This document shows positions 27,776 through 44,187 of a stretch of 64,000 nt of DNA, one piece after another. Position 1 is the stretch's first letter, and each line of letters begins with the position of its first letter. Below the pieces are notes generated by a model. The model ran no database searches, had not been told where the DNA came from, and saw only the letters and a list, made by a program, of their open reading frames with translations. The stretch is from Antedon mediterranea (lineage: Eukaryota; Echinodermata; Crinoidea; Comatulida; Antedonidae): the NCBI RefSeq assembly GCF_964355755.1, contig NC_092676.1, positions 7,298,288 to 7,362,287 on the forward strand. Reading direction: 5' to 3'. Both the position numbers and the translations under genes were made by a program.

Positions 27776-28861
27776 TTTATCTGAAGGTATTTGGCCCTTG
27801 TGAATTATCATATAATACACATGTCAAGACGCGTCGTCTGCTTACGATATGTTGTGAAATCAAAAGATTGGCAGAATGTTCCAAATTTGCAACCCTTTCC
27901 AACACTGCACTCGTACTGTAACGCTGTGTGTGTATAATACAGGAAAAATGAATATTTTAAAATAGTATATTATCCTTTATTATCCTTCCTATAGGAGTTT
28001 ATAAATGGCGTTCCGTAATTTAATTTTGTTGATATAAAAGTAGGCCTTAATATGTATTGTCCCCTTGAAAAAATAATTCTTAAATTTGTTGTATGGCATT
28101 TTAATGTCGCGTAATAAAAAAAAAATGGATAGAAAAAAAATATTTACCTGAGAGAACTTTAATCTAAAGGGAAAAATAGTCAAATTGGTTGCCATCCTGC
28201 TAATATGTTTTTGGTTGAATTTAACCATTTATTTTGTCATTTTATAAGTCAAAACAAATTTTTTTTTCTACAGAAGTATAACTTTATTCAAACTACAAAA
28301 TAATCTATTCAAAGTATGATTTAATTAATCTTCATTTTTCATGTCTTTGGAAGACAATATATCTTAAAGAAAAGAAAATGTAATAATTATGTTATTATTA
28401 AATTTTTTGTTAATTTTATTGGCAGGTAGCCTAAACAACTTTTTTGTAACGGCACGATTATCATTTAGCTTTGATAGTTGTGGAACAGTAATTGTTTATG
28501 TACAAAACAAAAATCTTAATCGCGGTCATTCTTAACAATTACTATTATTATTTTGTTTTATCTATTGTCTCACCATATGGCAACACTTTGGCCTATACAT
28601 ACAGCAAACGTCGTACGCATGCGTTGCTCGTATTATAAGTTTCCTGACCAATCATGCAAGCTTGTTTTCTCCAGTCACGGATAATTATTTTTAAACAATA
28701 GATTGAAAATCTGTGATAGACACAAATCCTATGGTGGATTGAAGATTTGTGATTCTCAGTTTTTCTTTATTAAAATGTTGCCAGGGGCGAAGATTAAAGA
28801 GACTATTTAAACTCACAGCAACAACAGGAGGACATTTTATTCACTTTAACTTTGATAGCTG
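27776..28861. promoter_or_regulatory. Head-to-head region, CTU1 / Olig
   Basis: It contains the presumed CTU1 promoter and Olig upstream region, and one complete TTAA MITE (28051-28363, ends ATGTATTGTCCCC / AAGACAATATATC). The stretch at 28600-28680 (GTCGTACGCATGCGTTGC) has clustered CpG. No gene seen. Confidence 0.5.
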
Positions 28862-29689
28862 ATGATAGTAGGCCTTGGAAATAAAAAGCGGGACAAAATA
28901 AGTTCGCAGATGTCTAAATCTGAGTTTGGAACCACAACCATGGTCGAGCAGCAGCAGCAGCAGCAACACATTAGTTTTGATAGGGAAGCTGATCCCGTTT
29001 CTTCCAATATAATGACAGAAGAAAGAAAACAATTCGTTAACATTTGTGATTTCGATCAAGAGCCATATAGAGTAAGACGAAAGACAAGATCTGAAAGTGA
29101 AAATGAGAAAAAAGATAATGCACTATCCGAAGAAGATCAGCATGTATTGAGAATGAAAATAAACAGTCGAGAGAGAAAACGAATGCATGATTTGAACTCA
29201 GCGCTAGACAACCTGAGAGAGGTGATGCCGTATGCCAACGGTCCTTCGGTTAGGAAGCTGTCAAAGATTTCTACACTGATGCTAGCTAGAAACTATATCA
29301 TAATGTTGAACAACAGCGTGGATGAGCTGAAAAGGTTACTCGGCGAAGTGTACCACCAGAGAGAACAACCTCCTGCTAGACTACCATCCCAGAGGACGAC
29401 GCCGGCGGATCGACAGCGGGTGAGTCCCATTCTGCATCCAACAGCAATAATCGCACGTCCACCACCACTAGGCAGATCATCTTTGTCGCCTCAGAAGTCT
29501 CCACATTCAGCTCCGGACGGACGCTATTCCGCAATGGACAAACCTACGCCCGGGTCTACGCCGTTATCCTCGCCACACAAAATGACAGTACCCTCGTCGT
29601 GGTCTGGTATTTGTTCCTGTTCTCATTGTACGAATCCCCGAATGAGCGCATTTTTAAAAGTTAAACCAGCCAAGAAAGACGAAGTATAG
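28862..29689 (+). CDS. OLIG: Olig-family bHLH transcription factor
   Basis: A single-exon gene of up to 275 aa. The bHLH domain (about 97-160) has the basic region [16 protein letters not shown] with the DNA-contacting Glu, then [26 protein letters not shown] and [12 protein letters not shown]. The tract [16 protein letters not shown] fits the Olig group rather than BHLHE22/23, which have VIPYAHSPS. A Cys-rich patch CSCSHC near the C-terminus parallels the CPCSMC of vertebrate Olig2, which supports the call. The N-terminus has a polyQ run; the C-terminal half is Pro/Ser-rich. Start is uncertain: ATG at 28862, 28910 or 28940, the last in the best context (ACAACCATGG). Olig proteins repress transcription in neural and glial specification in vertebrates. 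The lack of introns agrees with vertebrate Olig genes. Confidence 0.9.
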   Translation: MIVGLGNKKRDKISSQMSKSEFGTTTMVEQQQQQQHISFDREADPVSSNIMTEERKQFVNICDFDQEPYRVRRKTRSESENEKKDNALSEEDQHVLRMKINSRERKRMHDLNSALDNLREVMPYANGPSVRKLSKISTLMLARNYIIMLNNSVDELKRLLGEVYHQREQPPARLPSQRTTPADRQRVSPILHPTAIIARPPPLGRSSLSPQKSPHSAPDGRYSAMDKPTPGSTPLSSPHKMTVPSSWSGICSCSHCTNPRMSAFLKVKPAKKDEV

Positions 29690-30360
29690 TTTTTACAGAC
29701 AATTTTTGAGACAATTAGGCCTAATTGAATAATGCGGACAATGTTAGGATATATTTCCAGGTACATTCTCTCGTTATGCCTATACCATGGAACGAGATTG
29801 ACGAGAAAGTGAACCATACATTAAATACGAGTAACTCTTCTTTAAATGTCTAAAAAAGCAGAACTGATAATCATATAATGTCTATGATAGGCCTATATGT
29901 GAAACAAATGTGATGCTATATTAGGGAATTTTCCTATGATACTGGAAGAATGTGAAACAGTACCGAGAACCGGTGTGATATAACAATTACCGTACCATAA
30001 GAAAAGTATGAAAGAAACATTGCTCAAACGTAATTCAACGTTAAGCCCTTTAACTAAATAGGACAAAGGTTAAAAACGTAAATTTAGGTAAAGATACTAT
30101 TGATAATTTCTAACGAATGAAACCATTTTAATACGGTAACATATCAGGTAATTGGAATTTGCTATTTTTCACTTAAAATGTTAAGTCTCATTTGGCTCGT
30201 CTCGTCTTAGGTCGCTAGATTATCATTTTGATATAAATTCTTCCCATTATAATTTAGATATTTTAATTTGTAATATAATGTAAATTGACATAGTGATGAG
30301 TTATGAGATATTAAAGAAATTGACGTTAACATTATTCTTTTCTATTGAATCTTATCAGAA

Positions 30361-30480
30361 TGGTGATGGGGGTGACTGTCGCGCGTACATCGCGTTGTTG
30401 TCGCGCGTGATGGGGGGTGACTGTCACGCGTACATCGCGTTGTTGTCGCGCGTGATGGGAGTGACTGTCGCGCGTACATA
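30361..30480. repeat. CpG-rich 45-bp tandem repeat
   Basis: The unit GTGACTGTCGCGCGTACATC followed by GCGTTGTTGTCGCGCGTGATGG repeats about 2.5 times (period 45 then 44). It is a GC/CpG island in AT-rich surroundings, 670 bp past the Olig stop. Confidence 0.9.
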
Positions 30481-30608
30481 GCCTATACTTAAAGCATAAA
30501 AACCAATTAAGATTAGGCCTAATAAAATCAAACTTTGACTAAAGTGAATAACTATTATGGACATTAAAATGACATTAAAAGAAATATAAATGGACAATTA
30601 TTTTTTAA

Positions 30609-30955
30609 AGATGTATTGTCCCCTTGAAAAAATAATTCTTACAAAAGTTTTTGTTGAATATTCCATTTTAATGTAACATAATAGTTATCCACTTTGACCA
30701 AAAATTGGATCGAAAAAAAATGTATTTACCTGAAAAAAATGCAATTTAAAGCAAAAAATGGTCAAATTGGCTGCCAGACAATGGATTTTTGGGTGAATTT
30801 AAACTTTTATCATGTTATTTTATAAGTGAAAACATAATTTGTTCCCGTTTTTTTTTCTACGGAAGTGATTCCCTTTATTAAAACTATAAAATAACATATT
30901 CAAAGTATGATTTAATTAATCTTCATTGTTCATGTTTTTGGGGGACAATACATCT
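30609..30955. mobile_element. TTAA-flanked MITE, complete copy
   Basis: Inverted ends AGATGTATTGTCCCC and GGGGGACAATACATCT, each next to TTAA. About 347 bp. Confidence 0.87.
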
Positions 30956-31234
30956 TTAAGCTGGACAATTATTATCTGTAATCTTATCTTCAACAAGAAA
31001 TAATTAAAAAAATGCCTGCTCTCCAAAAAATTAAAATAATCATATGGTTCAATTTTATATTGATACATTGCTATATTTTAATTGGAAAAGTTAATGCGTC
31101 GTAAAAAGTCAATGACCTCAAACGTCATCCTCATGGGTGTCATCATAAATAAATAGTCGCATCACAATTTTCTTGATGACATTTTAGACCATTGGAATAT
31201 CATGGACCTATACAATCATAGAGCTCTGTCTATA

Positions 31235-31620
31235 CTATGAAACTTATGTGCTGTGCCATATGGACATGACATCATATCACTACACACAAATTTGCGTATA
31301 CACTACCATAGCCTATTTGGTCACATCACAGTTTTTTGTTTAAAAAATATTTAGGCCAAACAAACTTATGTGCTGTGCCATATGGACATGACATCATATA
31401 TCACTACACACAAATTTGCGTATACACTACCATAGCCTATTTGGCCACATCACAGTTTTTTGTTTCAAAAATATTTAGGCCAAACAAACTTATGTGCTGT
31501 GCCATATGGACATGACATCATATATCTCTACACACAAATTTGCGTATACACTACTAGCCTATTAATTTTGGGCACATCACAGTTTTTTGTGTCAAAAATA
31601 TTTAGGCCAAAAATGCTGCA
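31235..31620. repeat. Three tandem copies of a degenerate MITE interior
   Basis: Blocks beginning CTTATGTGCTGTGCCATATG occur near 31243, 31363 and 31488. Each runs through ACACAAATTTGCGTATACAC and CACATCACAGTTTTTTGT to AATATTTAGGCCAAAC. The first is preceded by the MITE end GAGCTCTGTCTATACTATG. Period about 120-125 bp. Confidence 0.85.
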
Positions 31621-32500
31621 CTATCAACTGGATTGGAATATTAGACTCTACAGTAGACATAGAGTTAATATTGAAGTATAAACAAAGTAATATAGTTGTT
31701 TCGAAATGCCATTTGTTTATTGCGAGATCATAACCTCGTAATTTGCATAACAAAAAATAAACACGTGCGATAGAAAATAGACCACGTGCACGAGGGTATT
31801 GCCCGGAATATTAGCTAAAACCTTGTCCCTAGTGGTTCTAGTTCCATATGCTAGTAAATCTACCGTAGCTAATTTGTTTCACATTTCGATGACAAATTTG
31901 TTTATGAAATTAAATAGAGGCAGCTTTAACAACCCCATGGTCGTGGGTTCTAATCCAAGATATCACTATTCTAGAATGTAACGATTGATTGTTTTCATTG
32001 ACGAAGTAGCGTGAAATACACTATTTAGTATGGCTTTGTATATCATGTTGTAAGAAATGTGCAAGATGAACAGTGCAACGTGTTAAGCTCTGTCTACACT
32101 ATTAAAACTAGTTTGACGAGCCCAAATATGGTAGTGATATGCCCAAATACGGTAGTGATATGACAGTCATGTCCATATATGGGCACATCACATTTTTTGT
32201 CGCATACAGTTTGATAGTGTAGACGGCTTTAAAAACGATTTTTTTTAATCGATTTTGGTAGGCAAACTCCAATCCTGCATACATAAAATGAAAACAAGAT
32301 TACTATTCCTGTATTTAATTATACTTTGCCATGATTTATACAATATTTTTAAAAAGCTTTTGCAATTTTGGCAATCAAGGTCTACCAATAGTATCTTTAA
32401 TTTGCTAATTCAATATAAATATACAAACATTATACTGTATAATGATCAAATTATTTCATTAATTACAAGTCATAATTAATGAGAAACAAGTAATATATGT

Positions 32501-32959
32501 GGTTCCCACTAGACACTGTACAATTGTTTAACCTTATAGTAGTCATAGGGCGCTTTAAGTGCAATTATCACTGTGTTATTTTTATGTCTGAGGACCCCAA
32601 TTGAAATAAGTTTTCTTTTAAACTTTCTTTGGTTATTCCTCGGTTCATTCTTTTAATATTGTTATCTTGTGCTTTTTTTCTGTTATGTTTGTCTTTGTAT
32701 TTTTGAGTGAACCGAATAAAACTGAACTGAACTGAACGCGACACAACGACGTACAAACGCAACGCAAGGGATTTGACCAATCACAAGCGATAAATTATTC
32801 GATGTGTCGCTTGTCATTGGTCAACTCGCTTGCGTTGCGTCTACGTCCTTGCGTTGCGTCTCTAGTGGGAACCAAGCTTTACTGGCTATTACTTCGCTTG
32901 TCATTGGTCAACACGCTTGCGCTGCGTTTACGTCCCTGCGTTACGTTCTAGTGGGAACC
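32501..32959. mobile_element. Foldback element with GGTTCCCACTAG / CTAGTGGGAACC ends
   Basis: The left end is at 32501-32512, with right ends at 32862-32873 and again at 32948-32959, so the right-hand subterminal block is duplicated. That block is rich in ACGCAACGCAA and its complement around CATTGGTCAA. A lone right end of the same family is at 43503-43514. Confidence 0.8.
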
Positions 32960-33130
32960 AAACTTTAATGATTACAAAACAGTTAGCTAAAAACAATCTA
33001 TTGCACACATTTACTTTTTCTTTAGTCACATGACTCACAGTAAAACAAGTAAATCATTTGAAGAAGTAACTTCTACAGCTTCAGCTTTGTCTTTTATACA
33101 TTTGACAATTAATGTGATAATGGCTAGTTA

Positions 33131-33337
33131 AAGCCTGTTTTCCAGTCGACGTTATTCGACGCTATCGTTAACAATAATTGGCAATCTTCTACGTTAACAA
33201 TGAAATGTTAACGATTTACAGGAAAAGGTACTCGCTATGGTTATCATTTCAACTTGATCGTTTTCAAACGATCATTGTTGAACTGTTAACGATCAACGAC
33301 GATAGCGTCGAATAACGTCGACAGAAAAACAGGCTTT
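33131..33337. mobile_element. Palindromic MITE, AAGCCTGTTTT ends
   Basis: The left arm (AAGCCTGTTTTCCAGTCGAC, then GTTATTCGACGCTATCGTT) is mirrored by the right arm ending in GTCGACAGAAAAACAGGCTT. TA lies on both sides. About 207 bp, able to fold on itself. Resembles a Tc1/mariner-type MITE. Confidence 0.88.
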
Positions 33338-33743
33338 AGTTCTAATATCTTATTGTACACAGCTTGTGAACAATAATACAGCTACGTAGAGGACACTGAC
33401 CCAAGCGGCAAAAATCTACCCTACGATCTATACTCACTACTTAAACAATGACATAGCATTAATATATTGTTTGCATGGTGAAATTAATATGTTGATATAG
33501 TTTGCAGTAAACCATGTGTATAATAGATCTGAAAAGAACTGTTAGGTTGCTTGACGTTTTGAAAAATTTTCTTTGATCGTCGTCAGGAGTGAGAAGGGGG
33601 AACAGTTCTTTTCAGAACTATGCATATATACGTGTTGTAAAGCAAACTTTATATCAACATAACATTACTTAATTTAAACTACATTTAAATATCCTCTCCA
33701 CTATATAAAATTTCATTTTCTTTTTATTTTTCACCATTTCTTC

Positions 33744-38815
<5,072 letters not shown>

Positions 38816-39442
38816 TTTTAAAAGTAGAATACAACTTAGCTCGTACTCCCGCTCTTGTCTCAACAAAACAGTGTGGCCCAGCGATCGAAATGAAATTATG
38901 CTAGGTGGCAGCATAAAATTATGCCAGATGATGCCAGACACAATATTAAGGCTAAAATTGCACCAAAACAGTGTATAAGAGGGCGGTGTATGTGTATGTT
39001 TTATGTACCACAAAGGTGGGAAGCAAAACAAAAAGGGTCTTCAGGTTTTCGGTCAAATTTGCTAGATTGTGTACAAACTATGCCAGATTTGTTTGCAATT
39101 ATGCCAGATAATATGCTATTAAATCGTGCTGAATATGCTGTAGATTTGCGTTTTTCAAATTATGCCAGATTATGCCAGATTTTCTCAAATTATGCCTAGC
39201 AATATTAAATGCCAGATGCCAGATGGGTCAAAATTATTATTTCCCGGAGGTTCATATAGAACATCAAGGCCCGCATCAAGTCCACGGACACCCCTCCCCC
39301 TATTTTAAATGTGCCCTTTTTTAGAGGTTCAATTATCTTAATCGTGTAATGGGGGGGGGGGGGGGTCGTTAACGTGATCTTGTTTGTCTGGTTAGCGTGA
39401 TGCTCTCGGGCACGCATGATCTTACGAAGTTATCATGATATC

Positions 39443-39583
39443 AAATACCCGCACACAATAATACGAGGATGCAATTCCCATTTAGGCCTATGACACCTAT
39501 GTGACGCAAATATTATTTGCTTCACATAGGTATCATTCATAGGTAAATGCGAAGCATTATCGTATTATTGTGTTCGGGTATTT
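39443..39583. mobile_element. Foldback MITE, AAATACCCGCACACAATAAT ends
   Basis: The left arm AAATACCCGCACACAATAAT and the right arm TATTATTGTGTTCGGGTATTT are inverted, and the inner arms (GACACCTATGTGA / TCACATAGGTATC) continue the hairpin. About 141 bp. Confidence 0.87.
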
Positions 39584-39808
39584 TCAAGATGGACATCCAT
39601 TAGACAGTGTATATAGGCTCACCATGATCGGAAAACACCCGGCCCGGCCCTATTTGGGGCAAATCGAACCTAAATTCGTCAATACCTAATTATCTAACTC
39701 AATTTAATTAGTAGGGTTAGTGGTTAAAATCAGAACCGAACCAATTATATATAGGCCTACCATCGGGTAAACATTCTAGATCCGCGATTTACCGAATTTT
39801 ACCCTTAC

Positions 39809-40004
39809 TTAAATTTATATATAATACACCTGCACAAAATGTAGGCCTTAGTAGCCCATACAATGTGAATGCATTTGTCGCTTTTATGCGTTCCAGTAAA
39901 ATCATCTTACGTCACAGTGACGTACACAATTTACTTTTATGTTAAAGTCGTCACACGTGTTAGGCCTACTTATGTCACGCTGTGTATCAAGATTTTGCCT
40001 ATAA
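39809..40004. repeat. 190-bp direct repeat, left copy
   Basis: Shares long stretches with about 43190-43380 in the same orientation: ACACCTGCACAAAATGTAGG, CATACAATGTGAATGCATTT, CGTTCCAGTAAAATCATCTTA and GTGTATCAAGATTTTGCCTAT. The two copies bracket the kinase gene. About nine bases in ten agree by eye. Confidence 0.85.
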
Positions 40005-40109
40005 TTATGATAAATAATACATAACACATTCTTCAGTTAAAATAGATAATCATATTTATTTGTTGGTCAATCATATATTATTTGAAACAGCATAAGTTTT
40101 AAAGCAATA

Positions 40110-41851
40110 CTAATTTTGATTCTTCTTGAAATTAAAAAATTCGAATTCAATGTGATCAATTAAGTCTTTGATGGCTGGTCTTTGGTTTGGTCTGGAATGA
40201 AGGCAGGGTCCGCTGATATTCATTAGCGGCATTAATGCTTTGTTGGCGGCAATTCCTTCAATTATGACACCAAAACTGTAGATGTCTGAGGCAAAGGTCG
40301 GTGGTGTGTTGATGTTATACAGCTCTGGTGCATTTTCTGGCTGATCTTGCATGAGGTCGAAGACATCGGCTTTGTCGGTATTATTCAATTGGAAGACATC
40401 AAACGATGCTTCTGCGGTGCAAACTGAACCAAAGTCGACAATTTTTGCAGAGATACGGGGACCCTTATTGTAAATAAGAACATTCCGAGTTGCCAGGTCA
40501 TTATGAATCAAACCATTCCTCTGAATTACCTCAACTCCTTTTGCGATGTCAAAAATAATGCGAAAACAATCAATCGTGGTAATATGTGGTGAACCAGATG
40601 CTAAAGCTTTCATCAATGATGTTGATTTGAATGTTGAGTCGCCAACAAATTCCATAACAATGGCCCACTGTGTGTCGGAGGTAACTGCTTCACAAACACC
40701 ATAAACCCATGGAAACACGTCGCTTTTTTGGGATAACACCTTCATTATCCTAGCTTCAAGGGAAACTGCCAGCTTGTCGGCGAACCGATTGAATTTTCTA
40801 GACTTATTGGTTGTTGTGATGATAGCCTTAACAGCCACAAGTTTGCCGTCTCCAAGGCGATTAAGCAAAACTCTGCCATAGGAACCAGTGCCAAGTACTA
40901 TCTATAAAGTAAACACGTATACAATAATTTAAAATGTTTCTTTCTGTCATAAAAACATTTAAAGATTATCTGTCAAAAGCTTTGATTGAAGTGTTGAACA
41001 TTTCAAATTCAATTAAACCTACCTGGTGACTATCCTTCGTTGCTGGATACAGGCAATCAGATGGCAAACATTGAACATGGTTTTTAAGATTTGCATCCAT
41101 TATCCGAATTTCAATTGACATGCGTTTTATCCAGTGTTCTGAAGTTGGAGAAGTCTTGAAGTCTTGTTTGCTCCAAGTGTTACTGAACAATGATTCATCG
41201 TTATGGTGATTGCTACATCTTGGTGATGAGGTCAGTGGGCTAGACAGACTTATGTGGATGTTACTGTCCCTTCCATCTAGTGTGTATCCAATTGCCGGTA
41301 CATTATTGATAACGTCCAGGAGGCACCATTTTCTTATCCAGTTAAGAGCTAGCATTGAGTCAGGTTCGCCGTTTCTACGTCCAAAGACGCGTCCATCCAG
41401 AATTAGGAGATCTCTTGCAAATCCACATATTATACCAAATGGCAATTCTTGGTTATCGTATCCGATGGCCGATGTTTGGGGCAGGGTGAGAATAGCAATT
41501 CCATAAATGATTTGGATAATTGCTATTCTCAATGCAGGTGGTACGCTCAACCAGGTTTGAAATGATGTTTGATCATTGTCATCATCGTTGCCATTGTAGA
41601 AACAACACAGGACATATTTACTGAAAAAGCCTGAAATGGCTGACCGGCTGAAAATTAAACAAAAATATTTCGTTATTGTATTTTTGGGGTTTTTTAATCA
41701 TCATAATAATCATTATACTTCGTCATACGTTTTCATACAATTTTTTTCTCTGCTGAAAAAAACAGAATTGACTGTATGTAACATACCTGTTCTTAAAGCA
41801 TTTTTTGGGTTTCCAAGTTTTAAAAGGGGTTTTCCAGAACCTTCCAGGCAT
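40110..41851 (-). CDS. Protein kinase of unknown family, unusual N-terminal region
   Basis: Three coding exons on the minus strand: 41787-41851, 41023-41647 and 40110-40901, giving 493 aa. The ATG lies directly at a 3' splice site; non-coding first exons are likely at about 42270-42315 and from 42577. Residues 231-493 are a kinase domain: GTGSYGRV loop, VAVK (K255), helix-C Glu at about 279, HNDLATRN (catalytic Asp 365, Asn 370), DFG at 386-388, APE at 421-423, and DIYSFGV. All key residues are present, so activity is likely. HND replaces HRD, and LATRN resembles the LAARN of tyrosine kinases. Residues 1-230 match nothing I know: a basic start (KTPFKTWKPKK), then a hydrophobic Trp/Leu/Ile-rich region (about 50-135) and a Ser-rich linker. 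No death-effector domain seen. It diverges from the pseudokinase gene to its right. Confidence 0.8.
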
Positions 41852-44187
41852 CTGTGAAACAAAAAGGACACATGGTACAGTAATGCGTAGGCTTAAATCC
41901 ATGTTACGATAGACTGCTAAGGTTCGTGTTACTTCGACCGCTGCCCCATATACAAATGCAAGATGCCCTATTAACTACACTTACACTTAATGTTTGAAGG
42001 TATTATTTCAGGTTAGTGCCTATTTGCTTCTATGTCTAGTCCTAACAATGTCAAGTCTCGACTTAAATGTATTGACTGAGGGAGATTGAATAACTGACTA
42101 GGGCCGGGCAGGGCATTCCAATTTTTTATTATTCTGATAGAAAAAGGGGTTTTTCTTCACTAAACTAATTCTCTATTTATGAATAAAACAGTCTTTGTTA
42201 ATACAATATCTGCGCCATATACAAATAAATGCCCTATAAATAATGAATATTATTTAAAATATTGCTTACCTCTAGTAGTCTAGAAGGTTTAAGTAGAAAA
42301 ACAGAAAGTATTCAATCTAAAATACAAAACGGAAATATGTTTTAATCATTATCAACTCCAATTGATGCTTGATTCTTGAATCGAATATACCAGGAGAAAC
42401 AACCAAGTGAAACGTGTTTCTAAGTGTGCCTAAAAAGTCAGACGGGGTTTTGATTCTTTCTCTCAGTTGTTATAAGCTCTAAACTGATTCATATCCAAGC
42501 GAATTGAAGTATTTAACATTTGAATTAAGTATACATTATATTGTAGTATAATAATAAACAATAAGTAGAAACTTACTGAGCTTTGTAGAGTCCGTGTTCA
42601 CTCTTGAAAATTCATCCAAGTTATGTTTTGTTTAGTTGTCATGCAGTTCCTCATGGAAACATCGTTACCTTGGCACAAGCGCGCGCGTAAGGAAGTGTGC
42701 ATGAAGAAAGCGGAAATGCGTTACGCGTACGGCTAGCAACACACGTTGATGGTTGGATTGAATCTCTATACAAAGTGAGGTAAAGCTATATAAAATCATT
42801 GATCTATACATACACACTAGGCCTATGCTGTTTTAAAATAATAATAGATTCCAATTCATATCTGTGTGTTGTTTAAAGATTTATTGTCCCCCTGAAACAA
42901 ATATTTTTTTTTTTTAATATGCCATTTATTTATAGTTATCCACTTTTAAAAAAAATTGGATCGAAATAAAACAAGGCCAAGCAGTCATAAGTCGCGTTCT
43001 AAAACGCATAGTGATACCGGACCGACAGACAGACCGACCGACCGACCGACCGACATAGTGAACTATACAGTCGCGTCCACGTGACTAAAAAAAATTATCG
43101 AAAAACCTGTAAAGTGAAAAATAGACAAATTGGTTGCCAGCCAATTGATTTTTGGTTGCGATTAACCATTTATGTTGTCATTTTACAAATGAAATTTATA
43201 AATTATACACCTGCACAAAATGTAGGCCTTAGTAACCCATACAATGTGAATGCATTTGTCGCTTTTATTCGTTCCAGTAAAATCATCTTATGTCACAGTA
43301 CGTACACACTTTTTTTTGGTAAAGTCGTCACATGTGGTAGGCCTACATATTTCAATCTGTGTATCAAGATTTTGCCTATGACTGTAGGCTTATACATTAA
43401 GACTGTTCAGCGCAACGCAAGTCATTTGACAAATCGCAATTTCAACCGATAGAATATTCAAACTGTCGCTTGTCATTTGTAAACTCACTTGCGTCCACGA
43501 CCTAGTGGGAACCAATTAGGGATGGTATCAAATTGAAAAAAATATAAAGGCCACGATTACAACGATTTTCAATTTTAATGTTATATTTTTATTTATGTTA
43601 AAAAAGACGCACCACGGATCCATGATTGTCCAGATGATGTGGAATTCCTTATCACCAACTCATCGACAGCCATATTACATGGACACCTCCTACGACCAAT
43701 ATGGAGTTTTCGAGTTTTCACCCCGAACCAGACATGGCGTCAACAATTGAACCCGGCTACTCGTTTCCACTGGGTATAACCATTGCTGATTGATTTATGC
43801 CATTCATTTGTAAAAACAGACCTTTGTCCATTTATATCAACATTAACCCGGGAAAACAGTAAGGCTGAACTAATGTTTTATTTTTTATATAATAATAGTC
43901 ATAATCATAAAAGTTTAAGATTTACAACACCCGTACAATTAAAACAAGAAACTTTAATTTCCCCATGTTCTATTTTTAAACTTCATAATAGTTTAAAATG
44001 TACGCATGAATTAGACCTATTGAATAAAATTACTAACCAATCATTTGTAAAAATATACCTTTGTCCATTTATATAACAGATTAACATAACTCCCGTGGTA
44101 CAAACAGTAAGGGCAACTGAACTGAACTAAAACAAGAAACTCCATGTTCTATTTTTAAGCCGAAACTGTTACAGGTAATGTGAAAAC
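41852..44187. promoter_or_regulatory. Head-to-head region of the kinase pair
   Basis: It holds 5' UTR exons of the left kinase (donors at 42269 and 42576, minus strand), GTTACCTTGGCA at 42664-42675 (X-box-like), a CpG-rich patch (42675-42735), the left end of a TTAA MITE (42877), a GACC microsatellite (43021-43055), the right copy of the 190-bp repeat (43190-43380), a lone CTAGTGGGAACC end (43503-43514), and a short duplicated block ending CCTTTGTCCATTTATAT (43787-43840 and 44032-44075). The upstream exon of the right-hand gene, if any, was not found. Confidence 0.5.
43190..43380. repeat. 190-bp direct repeat, right copy
   Basis: Same orientation and order as 39809-40004. The copy follows on from the remains of a TTAA MITE. 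Confidence 0.85.

Larger units (their letters stand above)
29690..33743. other. Repeat-rich intergenic region, Olig / ANKRD42
   Basis: No gene seen in 4 kb. Contents: Olig 3' UTR; a CpG-rich 45-bp tandem repeat (30361-30480); a TTAA MITE (30609-30955); three tandem copies of about 124 bp derived from the CTGTCTACAC MITE (31235-31620); another copy of that MITE (32088-32231); a foldback element with GGTTCCCACTAG ends (32501-32959); and a TA-flanked palindromic MITE (33131-33337). Confidence 0.7.
38816..40109. promoter_or_regulatory. ANKRD42 upstream region and 3' flank of the kinase gene
   Basis: The presumed ANKRD42 promoter is close to the tiny first coding exon. GTTACCAAGGTAC at 38658-38670, inside the first intron, resembles an X-box. 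ATGCCAGAT words recur at 38920-39220. A run of about 15 G lies at 39351-39365, a foldback MITE at 39443-39583, and the left copy of a 190-bp direct repeat at 39809-40004. No gene seen. Confidence 0.5.

Noticed and set aside
33131-33337. Hairpin that could be a microRNA precursor
   Set aside because: The arms are long and perfect, flanked by TA, and look like a palindromic MITE, not a microRNA.
40966-41550. Separate gene for the N-terminal region of the left kinase
   Set aside because: The splice at 41023/40901 joins it in frame to the Gly-rich loop of the kinase, so it is one gene.
43600-43780. Possible LINE remnant (ATGTGGAATTCCTTATC frame)
   Set aside because: A short stretch reading MWNSLSPTHRQP recalls reverse-transcriptase ends, but too little remains to support a call.
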